DNA from: Lentzea tibetensis
Lineage (GTDB): Bacteria; Actinomycetota; Actinomycetes; Mycobacteriales; Pseudonocardiaceae
Length of the DNA: 35,917 nt
NCBI RefSeq assembly: GCF_007845675.1
Contig: NZ_VOBR01000049.1
Location: 1 to 35,917 of the forward strand
Reading direction: 5' to 3'
This document shows, piece after piece, positions 21,655 through 30,106 of the stretch. Numbering within the stretch: position 1 is the first letter of the stretch; each line of letters opens with the position of its first letter. The translations under genes and the position numbers were made by a program. The notes below the pieces were generated by a model that did no database searches, was not told where the DNA came from, and saw only the letters and a program-made list of their open reading frames with translations.

Positions 21655-23601
21655 GTGAACAGTATGCAACGGTCTCAACTAGCCCATGTCTGGGCGCGCG
21701 CGATCTCGTCGACCGCGTACGTCCCGCTGTCCCCTGCCGAGATCGAGGCGTACCTCTACGAGCTGCTCGAACTCCTGCCCACCGCACCGGAAACGGTCGC
21801 CGAGCGCATGGTCGCGATCCGCCTCACCGGCCCGGACTCGCTGCGCCGCACCATCGAGGTGCTGGCACCCGAGTACGAACAGAGCGTGATCGCCACGCTG
21901 AGCTCGCAGTACGCGTTCGCCATGCGGCTGGACGCCTTCGACCAGCAGGAGCAGATCAAGGTCGCCCTGATGGCGTCGAAGCGGCGCGTCGAACGGGTGC
22001 TGAAGGTCAGCGAAGCCCGCTTCCGCGAGGTCTTCACGTCGTCCGCGCTGGGCATCGCGATCACCGACTTCGCAGGCGTGTGCGTCGAAGCCAACGACAC
22101 GCTGGCCGAGATCGTCGGCCACGGCTCGCTGATCGGCCGGTCCCTGTTCGACTTCTTCCACCCGGCCGACGCCGAACGCCTCGGTGCCGCCTACCGCCGC
22201 GTCCGCAACGGTGTGGTGGACCGCTTCCGCGAGCAGCGCAAGCTCATCCGCGCCGACGGCGAGCCCGTGTGGGTCTACCTGGCGGGGTCCCTGCTGCACG
22301 ACGCGGACGGCGTGCCGACCCACCACGTGACGATGATCGAGGACATCAGCGAGCTCTACCTGCTCCAGAAGAACCTCGACCACCAGCTGCTGCACGACTC
22401 GCTCACCGGCCTGCCGAACCGCCAGCACTTCGTCACCCAGCTGGAGAAGCTCCACGGCCAGGGCCCGATCACCCTGTACCACCTGGATCTCGACGCCTTC
22501 TCCGTCGTGAACAACGGCCTCGGCCACGCGGCGGGCGACACCCTGCTGCGCTCGGTCGCCCAACGCCTGCACGCCGTGGCGTCCGCGCAGAACGCCGTGC
22601 TGGCGCGCATCGGCGGCGGCGAGTTCGGCATCGTGTGCTTCGCCAACGAGGTCCCCGAGATGGTGTCGCTGATCCAGGAGGAGCTGACCGAACCGACCTA
22701 TGTGGACGGACACGGCCTCGCCCTGTCCGTCAGCATCGGCGTGGTGGACCGCCCGCCTGGTTCGTCGAGCGTGTCCGAGTTGTTGCGCGCCGCCAACTCC
22801 GCGCTGCGGCAGGCCCAGCAGCGCGGCATGCGGCAGTGGGCGTTGTACGACCCGCACGAGGACGCCGTGCGGCGCGGGCAGGCCGCGCTGGCCGCCGCGT
22901 TGCCCGGTGCGGTGGAGAGCGGTGAGCTGTCCGTCGACTACTCGGCCGTGCTGGACCTGCCTTCGCGTGAGGTGATCGGGCTCGCCGCCCGGCTGCGGTG
23001 GGGCGATCTCGGGCACGCGCAGACGCTCGCGCTGGCCGAGGAGACCGGGATCTCGCTGCCGATCGGGCAGTGGCTGCTGCACGAGTCGTGCGCGCAGGCC
23101 GCGCAGTGGTTGTCCGCCCTGGGTGAGCGGGCGCCGATGCTGCACGTGGCGCTCAGCCCGTTGCAGTCGCGCGACGAGGATCTGGTGGCGCACGTGAAGC
23201 GAACGCTGGACGAGACCGGGCTGCCCGCGTCCCAGCTCCGGGTGGCGCTGGACATCGGGTCCGTGCTGGCCGGTGACGACAACGTGCACGTGCTGGCGGA
23301 CAACGGGATCGGCACCGGCGTCGACGGGTTTCACGGCGGGTACCACGAGCTGGCCCTGTTGAGCGAGCTGCCCGTGCGGGCTGTCGTGGTGCGCGCGGCC
23401 GTGGCCGCCGAGGGGACCGTCCTGCACGCGGCCATGGGCGACGTGGTGGCCGCCGTGCACCGGCTCGGCGTCCGGGTCGTGGCCGACGGAGTCGGTTCGG
23501 ACGGGGACGCCGACTGGTGGACCTCGGTCGGTGCGGATGCGGTGCACGGGTTGATGCCCGCGCTGTCCGCCGCCGAGATGACCGAGTACCTGGCGAACTA
23601 G
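21655..23601 (+). CDS. PAS protein with degenerate GGDEF and EAL domains
   Basis: The 648-residue cytoplasmic protein has no membrane segment. GTG 21655 or ATG 21664 may start it; no ribosome site is seen, so a leaderless mRNA is possible. Layout: a helical N-terminal domain (about 1-110), a PAS sensor (about 115-235, RFREVFTSSALGIAITDF), a GGDEF domain (about 245-400) and an EAL-like domain (about 410-645). The diguanylate cyclase signature reads GGGEF (320-324), losing the metal-binding Asp. The EAL signature reads GLAARLRW (442-449), with Ala444 in place of the catalytic Glu. Both enzymatic activities are therefore doubtful; a c-di-GMP-binding or protein-binding signalling role is more likely. 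The gene converges with pntB, with stop codons overlapping by 3 bp. Confidence 0.9.
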   Translation: MNSMQRSQLAHVWARAISSTAYVPLSPAEIEAYLYELLELLPTAPETVAERMVAIRLTGPDSLRRTIEVLAPEYEQSVIATLSSQYAFAMRLDAFDQQEQIKVALMASKRRVERVLKVSEARFREVFTSSALGIAITDFAGVCVEANDTLAEIVGHGSLIGRSLFDFFHPADAERLGAAYRRVRNGVVDRFREQRKLIRADGEPVWVYLAGSLLHDADGVPTHHVTMIEDISELYLLQKNLDHQLLHDSLTGLPNRQHFVTQLEKLHGQGPITLYHLDLDAFSVVNNGLGHAAGDTLLRSVAQRLHAVASAQNAVLARIGGGEFGIVCFANEVPEMVSLIQEELTEPTYVDGHGLALSVSIGVVDRPPGSSSVSELLRAANSALRQAQQRGMRQWALYDPHEDAVRRGQAALAAALPGAVESGELSVDYSAVLDLPSREVIGLAARLRWGDLGHAQTLALAEETGISLPIGQWLLHESCAQAAQWLSALGERAPMLHVALSPLQSRDEDLVAHVKRTLDETGLPASQLRVALDIGSVLAGDDNVHVLADNGIGTGVDGFHGGYHELALLSELPVRAVVVRAAVAAEGTVLHAAMGDVVAAVHRLGVRVVADGVGSDGDADWWTSVGADAVHGLMPALSAAEMTEYLAN

Positions 23602-24956
23602 AGCTGCTTCAGCGCGGCCAGCAACTTCGTCAGCGAGTCCTTGGCGTCGCCGAACAGCAGCGTCGTCTTGTCGTTGTACAGCAACGTGTTGTCCACGCCT
23701 GCGAACCCCGGTCGCATGGACCGCTTCATGAACACCACGGCCCGAGCCCGGTCGACGTCGAAGATCGGCATCCCGTAGATGGGACTGCTGGGCTCGTCCC
23801 GCGCACCGGGGTTGACCACGTCGTTGGCGCCCACGACCAGCGCGACGTCGACGGACGTGATGCCGGGGTTGATGTCGTCGAGCTCCTTCAGCTGCTCGTA
23901 CGGCACGTCGGCCTCGGCCAGCAGCACGTTCATGTGCCCCGGCATCCGGCCGGCGACGGGGTGGATCCCGTAGCTGACCGACACCCCGCGCGTCTCCAGC
24001 AGGTGCACCAGCTCACGCGCGGCGTGCTGAGCCTGCGCGACGGCGAGCCCGTACCCCGGCACCACGACGACGGAGTGCGCGTACCCCAGCAGGATCGCGA
24101 CGTCCTCGACCGTGCCGGACCGCACCGTCCGCTGCTCCCCCGCGACAGCCACGAGCGCGGGCGCGGTGAACGCGCCGAAGAGGATGTTCGTCAGCGGCCG
24201 CCCCATGGCCTGCGCCATCAACCGGGTCAGGATGGTGCCGGACGCGCCGACGAGCGTGCCCGCCACGATCAACAGGGTGTTGGCGAGCACGTACCCGGAC
24301 GCGGCCACGGCCAGGCCGGTGAACGCGTTCAGCAGCGAGATCGCGATCGGCACGTCCGCTCCGCCGACGGGCAGGACGAACAGCACGCCCAGCGCCAACC
24401 CGGCCAAAGCCAGCAGCACCAACAGGAACCCGGACGGGAACACCGACACGGCAACGGCCAGCACCACCGAGACAACGGCCACGCCGACGCTGACCACCTG
24501 GCCCGCGGGCAACACCACCGGCCGCGAGGTCATCAGCTCCTGCAGCTTCAGGAACGTCACCACGCTGCCGGAGAAGCTGACCGACCCGATCAGCACGGTC
24601 AGCACAGTCGCGACCCGGAACAGCACGGACGACGTGGGCACCGCGAGGAACTCGGCCAGCGCGACGAGCGCCGCTGCGGCACCACCGACACCGTTGAACA
24701 GCGCCACCATCTGCGGGATGGCGGTCATCTTGACCGAACGCGCCGCCGGGATGCCCACGACGACGCCCAGTGCCATCGCCACGAGGATCAACAGTCCGTT
24801 GTGGACGGCACCGTGCACGTACGCGGTGACCACGGCGATGGCCATGCCGAAGGCGCCGATCAGGTTGCCCGCCCGCGCGTACCGCGGCGTGGACAGCCCC
24901 TTCAGCGCGAGGATGAAGCAGAGCGCCGCGACGAGGTAGACCAGTTGGACCGTCAT
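23598..24956 (-). CDS. pntB: proton-translocating NAD(P) transhydrogenase subunit beta
   Basis: The 452-residue subunit starts at ATG 24956 within an ATGA overlap with the upstream gene. The N-terminal two thirds form the membrane domain dII, about nine helices (MTVQLVYLVAALCFILALKG onward), with the conserved PARSVKMTAIPQMVALFNGVGG stretch. The C-terminal domain dIII (about 270-452) binds NADP(H): GYGLAVAQAQHAARELVHLL is the nucleotide fingerprint, followed by GVSVSYGIHPVAGRMPGHMNVLLAEADV, GANDVVNP and GMPIFDVDRA. The complex uses the proton gradient to make NADPH from NADH. It is the last gene of the run nos-permease-pntAA-pntAB-pntB. Confidence 0.96.
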   Translation of the reverse strand: MTVQLVYLVAALCFILALKGLSTPRYARAGNLIGAFGMAIAVVTAYVHGAVHNGLLILVAMALGVVVGIPAARSVKMTAIPQMVALFNGVGGAAAALVALAEFLAVPTSSVLFRVATVLTVLIGSVSFSGSVVTFLKLQELMTSRPVVLPAGQVVSVGVAVVSVVLAVAVSVFPSGFLLVLLALAGLALGVLFVLPVGGADVPIAISLLNAFTGLAVAASGYVLANTLLIVAGTLVGASGTILTRLMAQAMGRPLTNILFGAFTAPALVAVAGEQRTVRSGTVEDVAILLGYAHSVVVVPGYGLAVAQAQHAARELVHLLETRGVSVSYGIHPVAGRMPGHMNVLLAEADVPYEQLKELDDINPGITSVDVALVVGANDVVNPGARDEPSSPIYGMPIFDVDRARAVVFMKRSMRPGFAGVDNTLLYNDKTTLLFGDAKDSLTKLLAALKQL

Positions 24957-25228
24957 CGCTTGTGCCCCTTGAACATCTCGAGCATCCGGTCGGTCACCAC
25001 GAACCCGCCGACGACGTTCACGGTCGCCAGGAACACCGCGAGCAGACCGAGCACCAGCTCCAGCGCGGACTCGGCGTTGCCGGTGATCAGGATGGCGCCG
25101 ACCAGGATCACGCCGTGGATGGCGTTGGCGCCGGACATCAGCGGCGTGTGCAGGATGGTGGACACCTTCGACACGACCTCGAAGCCCACGAACACGGCCA
25201 GCACGAAGATCGTCAGCAGGTCGATCAA
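24953..25228 (-). CDS. pntAB: NAD(P) transhydrogenase alpha-2 (membrane) subunit
   Basis: The 91-residue subunit starts at TTG 25228, overlapping the stop of the alpha-1 gene as TTGA, with AAGGAG about 6 nt upstream inside that gene. Three hydrophobic helices are present: LLTIFVLAVFVGFEVV, a segment through GANAIHGVILVGAILI, and LELVLGLLAVFLATVNVVGGFVV. The segment VSKVSTILHTPLMSGANAIHG is the family's conserved loop, and the tail VTDRMLEMFKGHKR is the standard end. Together with pntB it forms the proton channel. A split alpha subunit (three genes) is the usual form in actinomycetes and Rhodospirillum. It overlaps pntB by 4 bp. Confidence 0.95.
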   Translation of the reverse strand: MIDLLTIFVLAVFVGFEVVSKVSTILHTPLMSGANAIHGVILVGAILITGNAESALELVLGLLAVFLATVNVVGGFVVTDRMLEMFKGHKR

Positions 25229-26322
25229 GGCAGCTCCTTGCGCACGACGCCGTCGTGGGTGACGCAGCACCCCGCGAGCACCTCATCGGTCATGTCCGGG
25301 ACCACGGCGCCGTCCACCAGCATCGGCTTCAGCAGGTTCAGCACGTTGCGCGCGTAGAGCTTGCTGGCGTGCACCGGCATGCCCGACGGCAGGTTCAGCG
25401 CGCCGTGCACCAGCACCTCGCCGACCCACGTGTCCTCACCGGGCACCGAGCCCGCACAATTGCCACCGGACTCCGCCGCGCCGTCGACGACGACCGAGCC
25501 GGGTGTCATGGCCTTCAGCATGTCCGTGGTCACGAGCACGGGCGCCCGGCGTCCGGGCACCGCCGCGGTCGTGATCACGACGTCGGACGCGGCGACCCGC
25601 TCGCCGATCAGTTCCCGTTGGCGTTCGAGGAACTCCTCGGACTGGGCAGACGCGTAGACGCCGTCCTGCTTCTCCAGGTCCAGCTCCAGGAACCTCGCGC
25701 CGAGACTGCGCACCTCCTCGGCCGCGGCGGCGCGGATGTCGTACGCCTCGACGACAGCGCCGAGCCTGCGCGCGGTCGCGATCGCCTGCAGGCCCGCGAC
25801 TCCGGCACCCAGCACCAGCACCTTCGCCGGTGGCACGGTGCCCGCGGCGGTGGTGAACATCGGCAGGAAGCGCGGCAGCCGTTCGGCCGCGATGAGCACC
25901 GCGCGGTAGCCGGCGACCAGCGCCTGCGACGACAACGCGTCCATCGACTGCGCCCGTGTCACGCGCGGCAGCAGATCGAAGCTGAACGACGTGACGCCCC
26001 GCTCGGCGTACAGCCGCACGAGATCGGGTTCGGTCGCGGGCGACAGGAAGCTGATCGTGATGTCGCCCTGCCTGAGGTTTCGGGCTTGGTCAACGGTCAA
26101 CGGCTGAACGGACAGGACAACGTTGACGTCACCCACGGGGTCGTCCGGCACGACGGAAGCACCAGCCGCTCGGTACGCGGCGTCAACCGCGTGCGCATGG
26201 CGCCCGGCACCTTCCTGGACCAGCACAGTGAGTCCCGCTTCGACCAGCGGCGCAACGGTTTCCGGTACGCAGGCGACGCGGCGCTCAGCGGGCCGCGACT
26301 CTGCGGGTGTTCCCACTCTCAC
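25225..26322 (-). CDS. pntAA: NAD(P) transhydrogenase alpha-1 subunit (NAD-binding)
   Basis: The 365-residue soluble domain dI binds NAD(H). It opens VGTPAESRPAERRVACVPETV, related to alanine dehydrogenase. The Rossmann fingerprint is KVLVLGAGVAGLQAIATARR near 170, with the acidic ribose-binding residue in VVEAYDIRAAAAEEVRSLG; RAQSMDALSSQA, the mobile-loop region and ALNLPSGMPVHASKLYARNV are further conserved blocks. GTG 26322 is taken as the start; a second GTG two codons later is possible. It follows the permease stop by only 18 bp and overlaps pntAB, so it is expected to be co-transcribed with both neighbours. Confidence 0.95.
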   Translation of the reverse strand: MRVGTPAESRPAERRVACVPETVAPLVEAGLTVLVQEGAGRHAHAVDAAYRAAGASVVPDDPVGDVNVVLSVQPLTVDQARNLRQGDITISFLSPATEPDLVRLYAERGVTSFSFDLLPRVTRAQSMDALSSQALVAGYRAVLIAAERLPRFLPMFTTAAGTVPPAKVLVLGAGVAGLQAIATARRLGAVVEAYDIRAAAAEEVRSLGARFLELDLEKQDGVYASAQSEEFLERQRELIGERVAASDVVITTAAVPGRRAPVLVTTDMLKAMTPGSVVVDGAAESGGNCAGSVPGEDTWVGEVLVHGALNLPSGMPVHASKLYARNVLNLLKPMLVDGAVVPDMTDEVLAGCCVTHDGVVRKELP

Positions 26323-26340
26323 AGGACAGACGTTACGGGA

Positions 26341-27513
26341 TCACGGTGACCTGGACCACAGTACTTTCCGCGTGAGCCACCCGGCGGCACCGAGAGCGAG
26401 CACCAGGACACCGGCCGCGACCGACGCGATCGGCAGGCTGAACGCCAGCACCGCGCAGCCGAGCAGACCCAGTGCCGGAACGACGCGGCGGCCCAGTGAC
26501 CAGGCGCTCACGTTCGTGATGGCGTAGTAGCCGAGCACGCAGAACGACGAGAACCCGATGGCTCCGCGCAGGTCCGCCACCAGCACCAGGACGATGACGA
26601 CAAGTCCGACGACGACCTCGGCGTGTCGCGGCACCCCGTTGTGCACTGTCGCCAGCACCGGGGGCAGGTGCCGGTCGCGCGCCATCGCGAGCACGGTCCT
26701 GGACACCCCGAGTATCAGCCCGAGAAGCGCACCCAGTGCGGCGAGGCAGCCGGACACCCGGATCAGCAGCGCCAGGTCCGGCGCGACGGCGGCCAGCGGC
26801 GCGGGTGCCGACGCGAGCACGTCCGCGCCGACCGCGTTCAGAGCCGTGAACGCGACCACCGCGTAGACCGCGAGCGTGATGCCCAGCGCGAGCGGGATCG
26901 CGCGCGGGATCGTGCGCTCCGGGTCGCGCACCTCCTCGCCGAGCGTCGCGATGCGCGCGTACCCGGCGAACGCGAAGAAGAGCAGTCCGGCGGCCTGCAG
27001 CACCCCACCCGCTTTGAAGGCACCGAAATCGGCGTTGCCGTCCGCGGTGACGGCCACGGTTCCCAGTGCCAGCAACGTGATCGTCACGATGACCTTCGTC
27101 AGCAGCACGGACTTCTGCACGCCGACCACGTTGACCGCCGTGAGCGCGACGACCGCGAGCACCGCGAACAGCCGGGGCTGCCCGGCGTAGGCGCCGAACG
27201 TCATCGCCATCGCCGCGCAGCTCGCGGTCTTGCCGACCACGAAGCCCCAGCCTGCGAGGTAGCCCCAGAACGGGCCGAGGCGTTCCCGTCCGTAGACGTA
27301 CGTGCCGCCGGACTCCGGGTACCGCGCGGCGAGCCAGGCGGACGACATCGCGTTGCAGTACGCCACGAACCCGGCGATCACGAGCGCGAGGAGCAGTCCG
27401 GATCCGGCGACCGCGGCCGCCGGACCGAACACCGCGAACACGCCGGCACCGATCATGGAGCCGAGCCCGATGACGACTGCGTCGGTCAGGCCGAGCCTGC
27501 GCGTGAGTTCCAC
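26341..27513 (-). CDS. APC superfamily amino-acid permease
   Basis: The 390-residue transporter has eleven or twelve predicted helices. The first helix carries the unwound substrate motif LGLTDAVVIGLGSMIGAGVFAVFGPAA, where GSMIGAGVF binds the amino-acid backbone. RYPESGGTYVYGRERLGPFWGYLAGWGF follows in helices 2-3, and FFAFAGYARIATLGEEVRDPERTIPRAI is the conserved helix 6 and loop. This places it in the APA/cationic amino acid transporter-like group. Substrate prediction is not possible from motifs, but it lies 16 bp after the nitric oxide synthase gene and 18 bp before pntAA, so arginine or citrulline transport is an attractive inference. Start GTG 27513; the ribosome site is weak, which fits coupling to the upstream gene. 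Confidence 0.9.
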   Translation of the reverse strand: MELTRRLGLTDAVVIGLGSMIGAGVFAVFGPAAAVAGSGLLLALVIAGFVAYCNAMSSAWLAARYPESGGTYVYGRERLGPFWGYLAGWGFVVGKTASCAAMAMTFGAYAGQPRLFAVLAVVALTAVNVVGVQKSVLLTKVIVTITLLALGTVAVTADGNADFGAFKAGGVLQAAGLLFFAFAGYARIATLGEEVRDPERTIPRAIPLALGITLAVYAVVAFTALNAVGADVLASAPAPLAAVAPDLALLIRVSGCLAALGALLGLILGVSRTVLAMARDRHLPPVLATVHNGVPRHAEVVVGLVVIVLVLVADLRGAIGFSSFCVLGYYAITNVSAWSLGRRVVPALGLLGCAVLAFSLPIASVAAGVLVLALGAAGWLTRKVLWSRSP

Positions 27514-27529
27514 GCGCCCATCATGACGA

Positions 27530-28711
27530 TCAGTGCTGAACGGGGCAGGTACCGGGGGTGGAGGGGAAGAAGTTCGGCAGCAGCTCTTCCGAGTCGTAGT
27601 ACCGGTGGTAGACGGGCGTGATGCCGCCCGACACCGGCGGCACGATCCACGACCAGTCGGCGGGGCAGCTGCGACCGGCCGCCTCCTCCTTCTTGAGGTG
27701 CGTGAGGAAGCGCTGCGACTCGGTGTGGTGGTCGGTGATCGTCACCCCGGCCTGCGCGAACGAGTGCAGCACCGCCCGGTTCAGCTCGACGAGCGCCCGG
27801 TCGCGCCACAGCGTCTGCTCGGACGAGGTGTCGAGCCCCATCCGCTTCCCGATGTACGGCAGCAGGTCGTACCGGTCGTGGTCCGCGAGGTTGCGCGCAC
27901 CGATCTCGGTGCCCATGTACCAGCCGTTGAACGGGGCCGACGGGTAGTCGATGCCGCCGATGCGCATCCGCATGTTGCTGATCGCGGGCACCGCGTGCCA
28001 GCGGACACCGAGCTTCTCCAGCCAGTCCAGCTCCGGATGCGACAGCGGCACCTCCAGCACCGCGTCGGGGGGCAGGTCGACGAGGCACGACTTGCGTCCC
28101 TCCGTCCGCACCATCACCGGCAGCACGTCGAACGGCCCGCGCTCGGCGGGCGGCTGCCAGCCGTTGCGCAGCGCCTCCTCGGTCAGCGCCAGGTTGCGCG
28201 CGTCGCCCATCACGCCACCGTCCTTGCCGCGGTAGGCGGCGTACCGGACGATCTGCTCGTTGAGAATCCGCGGTGCGGGCGAACCGGGTTCCTCGGGGGC
28301 GAAGACGCTGATGACCGGGCGGATCTTGCCGCCGTTCGTGGCGACGCGCAGGTGCTCGACGCACTCGCGCGCCACGTCGGCGGGCTCGCTCACCTCGCGC
28401 AGGTCGCGAACCTTCAGGCTGCGCCAGTACAACCGGCCGATGCAGCGGGCGCTGTTGCGCCACGCGACCCTGGCGCCGAAGGTGAGTTCGGCCGTGGTGT
28501 GCCGATAGGTGCCGGTCGCGGCGATCTCCGCGTGCACCTCGGCCAGTCGGGCTTCCACCTTGCCGAGATCTGGGTTTTCGGCGTGGTGCTGGCGAACGAA
28601 GTCCTCTGCCTCTGCGATGTCGAACTCGGTGGGGGTCTCCGTGATCGAGTGCTCGACAAGGGAGGCGGACAGAGACATCACAACAGTCGGGGAGCTCGGG
28701 ACGGGGGCCAT
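27530..28711 (-). CDS. nos: bacterial nitric oxide synthase, oxygenase only
   Basis: The 393-residue heme enzyme converts L-arginine to citrulline and NO. Cys90 in WRNSARCIGRLYW is the axial heme ligand; Glu269 in GWYMGTEIGARNL binds the substrate guanidinium; ADWSWIVPPVSGG supplies pterin-stacking aromatic residues; and TPVYHRYYD is the terminal conserved block. Length matches bacterial NOS, which lacks the fused reductase and borrows electrons from cellular flavoproteins. The start is uncertain: ATG 28711, GTG 28732 or ATG 28678 are all in frame and none has a clear ribosome site. No reductase gene is adjacent, but the downstream permease and transhydrogenase genes could provide arginine and NADPH. 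No TxtE-like neighbour is adjacent, so a nitration pathway is not indicated. Confidence 0.95.
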   Translation of the reverse strand: MAPVPSSPTVVMSLSASLVEHSITETPTEFDIAEAEDFVRQHHAENPDLGKVEARLAEVHAEIAATGTYRHTTAELTFGARVAWRNSARCIGRLYWRSLKVRDLREVSEPADVARECVEHLRVATNGGKIRPVISVFAPEEPGSPAPRILNEQIVRYAAYRGKDGGVMGDARNLALTEEALRNGWQPPAERGPFDVLPVMVRTEGRKSCLVDLPPDAVLEVPLSHPELDWLEKLGVRWHAVPAISNMRMRIGGIDYPSAPFNGWYMGTEIGARNLADHDRYDLLPYIGKRMGLDTSSEQTLWRDRALVELNRAVLHSFAQAGVTITDHHTESQRFLTHLKKEEAAGRSCPADWSWIVPPVSGGITPVYHRYYDSEELLPNFFPSTPGTCPVQH

Positions 28712-28755
28712 GGCGGGACACCGTAATTGCACATTCGTGGAGCTGGAACCGCCTG

Positions 28756-28769
28756 TTCGGTTAGCCGAA
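28756..28769. promoter_or_regulatory. dyad upstream of nos
   Basis: TTCGG-TTAG-CCGAA is a 14-bp inverted repeat 45-58 bp upstream of the chosen nos start, within the 174-bp gap before the next gene. It could be an operator; the short length leaves chance occurrence open. Confidence 0.3.
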
Positions 28770-28885
28770 GACGATCTCTGGACCGCGTCCGATGCATTGA
28801 GTAGGTACTTGATAGTGCAAGCGGGTGACGGAGAGTGCGAAAAAGGGTGGTGTTCAACCGTTATCGCGCCGAGATCGCCCGTTGA

Positions 28886-29476
28886 TCAGTGAGCCGCGTC
28901 ACGGACGGATTCGACCCGATCGGGTGAAGTTGCCAGCCTGGTTACCAGTTGACCGCGAACGCGTGCCGGGAGCGCCGGGGCGAACCTCGTGAAGTAGCTG
29001 TCCAAGTGTCCTTTTGTGCCGAACATGAACGGCAGGTCGGCGGGTAACAACTGACGAATAGCGAGCAGTGGTACGGGCGAACGCAACGGGCGGAAGTTCC
29101 GGTTCCACAGCCCTGGTTCGTCACATGACGGATGGAACTGCCCGATCATCAGGCCACTCGCGACGAACTCGTCCTTCGCCTTTCGCTGAAGCGCATCCAG
29201 CTCGAATGGATCAGCGTCCGGGAGGACCAGCAAATACGTGAGCAATTCGCGTTCCGTCACGTCCAGCTGGTCCGCCCATTCCGCGTACCGCACGCGCAAC
29301 GCGTCCAGGTCGGGCGTGCCGTGCCGCACGTCCAGGTGGAACAGATCGCGTCGCATCGAGGCCTGCGTGTACGGGCACACCGGACCTGTCCGGCCGAGAT
29401 CCGCGTGGCCGGGCACCAGGAACTCTCGTGCCCAGCGGACGACCTCTGTCAGCGCGTCGACATCATGGACGTTCAC
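28886..29476 (-). CDS. DUF6875 domain protein
   Basis: The 196-residue soluble protein starts at GTG 29476, inside a GTGA overlap with the acetyltransferase gene and with GGAGGG 5 nt upstream. Recognisable blocks are GRTGPVCPYTQASMRRDLF near 25-45, DEFVASGLMIGQFHPSCDEP near 115-135 and the signature GLWNRNFRPLRSPVPLLAIRQ followed by DLPFMFG near 138-170, which I associate with DUF6875. The conserved Cys, His and Arg residues suggest an enzyme, but no activity is known to me. Tight coupling to a GNAT protein suggests that the two act in one pathway. Confidence 0.75.
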   Translation of the reverse strand: MNVHDVDALTEVVRWAREFLVPGHADLGRTGPVCPYTQASMRRDLFHLDVRHGTPDLDALRVRYAEWADQLDVTERELLTYLLVLPDADPFELDALQRKAKDEFVASGLMIGQFHPSCDEPGLWNRNFRPLRSPVPLLAIRQLLPADLPFMFGTKGHLDSYFTRFAPALPARVRGQLVTRLATSPDRVESVRDAAH

Positions 29477-30042
29477 GCCGCCCTCCACATGGGAACCAGC
29501 TGGGGGCCATCGGGAATCTGAATGCGTCCACCGAGCGGGCGGAAACCCATCAGGTGCGCGCCCGCCAGGCCCGCGGCCGAGCTGGCCTCCACGTACATCG
29601 GCCCGGTGCAGCGTTCGAGAAACCCGGTGGCCAGCAGGCGTCCGACCCCGGTGCGCGCGTGCAGGACACCGCAGAACGAGATGTACCAATGAGGTTCGCG
29701 CGGATGGTGCTCGACTTGCCGCGCACTGATCTCCGCCATCCGCTCGGCGCCTTCGCCCAACACGTCCCGCATCCGGCGCGCGATCTCGCGTTCCTGCCTG
29801 GCGCACAACGGACTCGCGCCCGGAGGCAACGCCAGCAGCACCCCGTCGCGCTCGGACGTCGTGAACACCGAGCCGTGCGCCAGCGACAGGTCCACGAAGA
29901 CGCGGAAGAAGTCGGGCAGCACCCGCCGCCTGACCTCGCCGTCGGGCACGATCCACCTGGTCAACGCGTCGTCGTGGAACGCTTCCGCCAGCACGAATGC
30001 CAGCTCCTCCGCGTCCCCGCGCTCCCCCATGACGATCTCCAT
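29473..30042 (-). CDS. GNAT family acetyltransferase
   Basis: The 189-residue product starts at ATG 30042. The N-terminal half has the GNAT opening (DAEELAFVLAEAFHDDALTRWIVPD), in the style of the acyltransferases that carry a DDxLxxWxxPD motif. The acetyl-CoA region comes late: PHWYISFCGVLHARTGVGRLLATGFLERC, with TGVGRLL as the pyrophosphate-binding loop, followed by the strand PMYVEASSAAGLAGAHLMGFRPLG. The acceptor is unknown. The gene overlaps the DUF6875 gene by 4 bp and follows the monooxygenase gene by 64 bp on the same strand. Confidence 0.85.
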   Translation of the reverse strand: MEIVMGERGDAEELAFVLAEAFHDDALTRWIVPDGEVRRRVLPDFFRVFVDLSLAHGSVFTTSERDGVLLALPPGASPLCARQEREIARRMRDVLGEGAERMAEISARQVEHHPREPHWYISFCGVLHARTGVGRLLATGFLERCTGPMYVEASSAAGLAGAHLMGFRPLGGRIQIPDGPQLVPMWRAA

Positions 30043-30106
30043 GCCCTGAGCGTGCTCCGCGCAAGCTGAGATCGGGCTGTGGACGGGTGTGACGCGAGGA
30101 ACGGTC

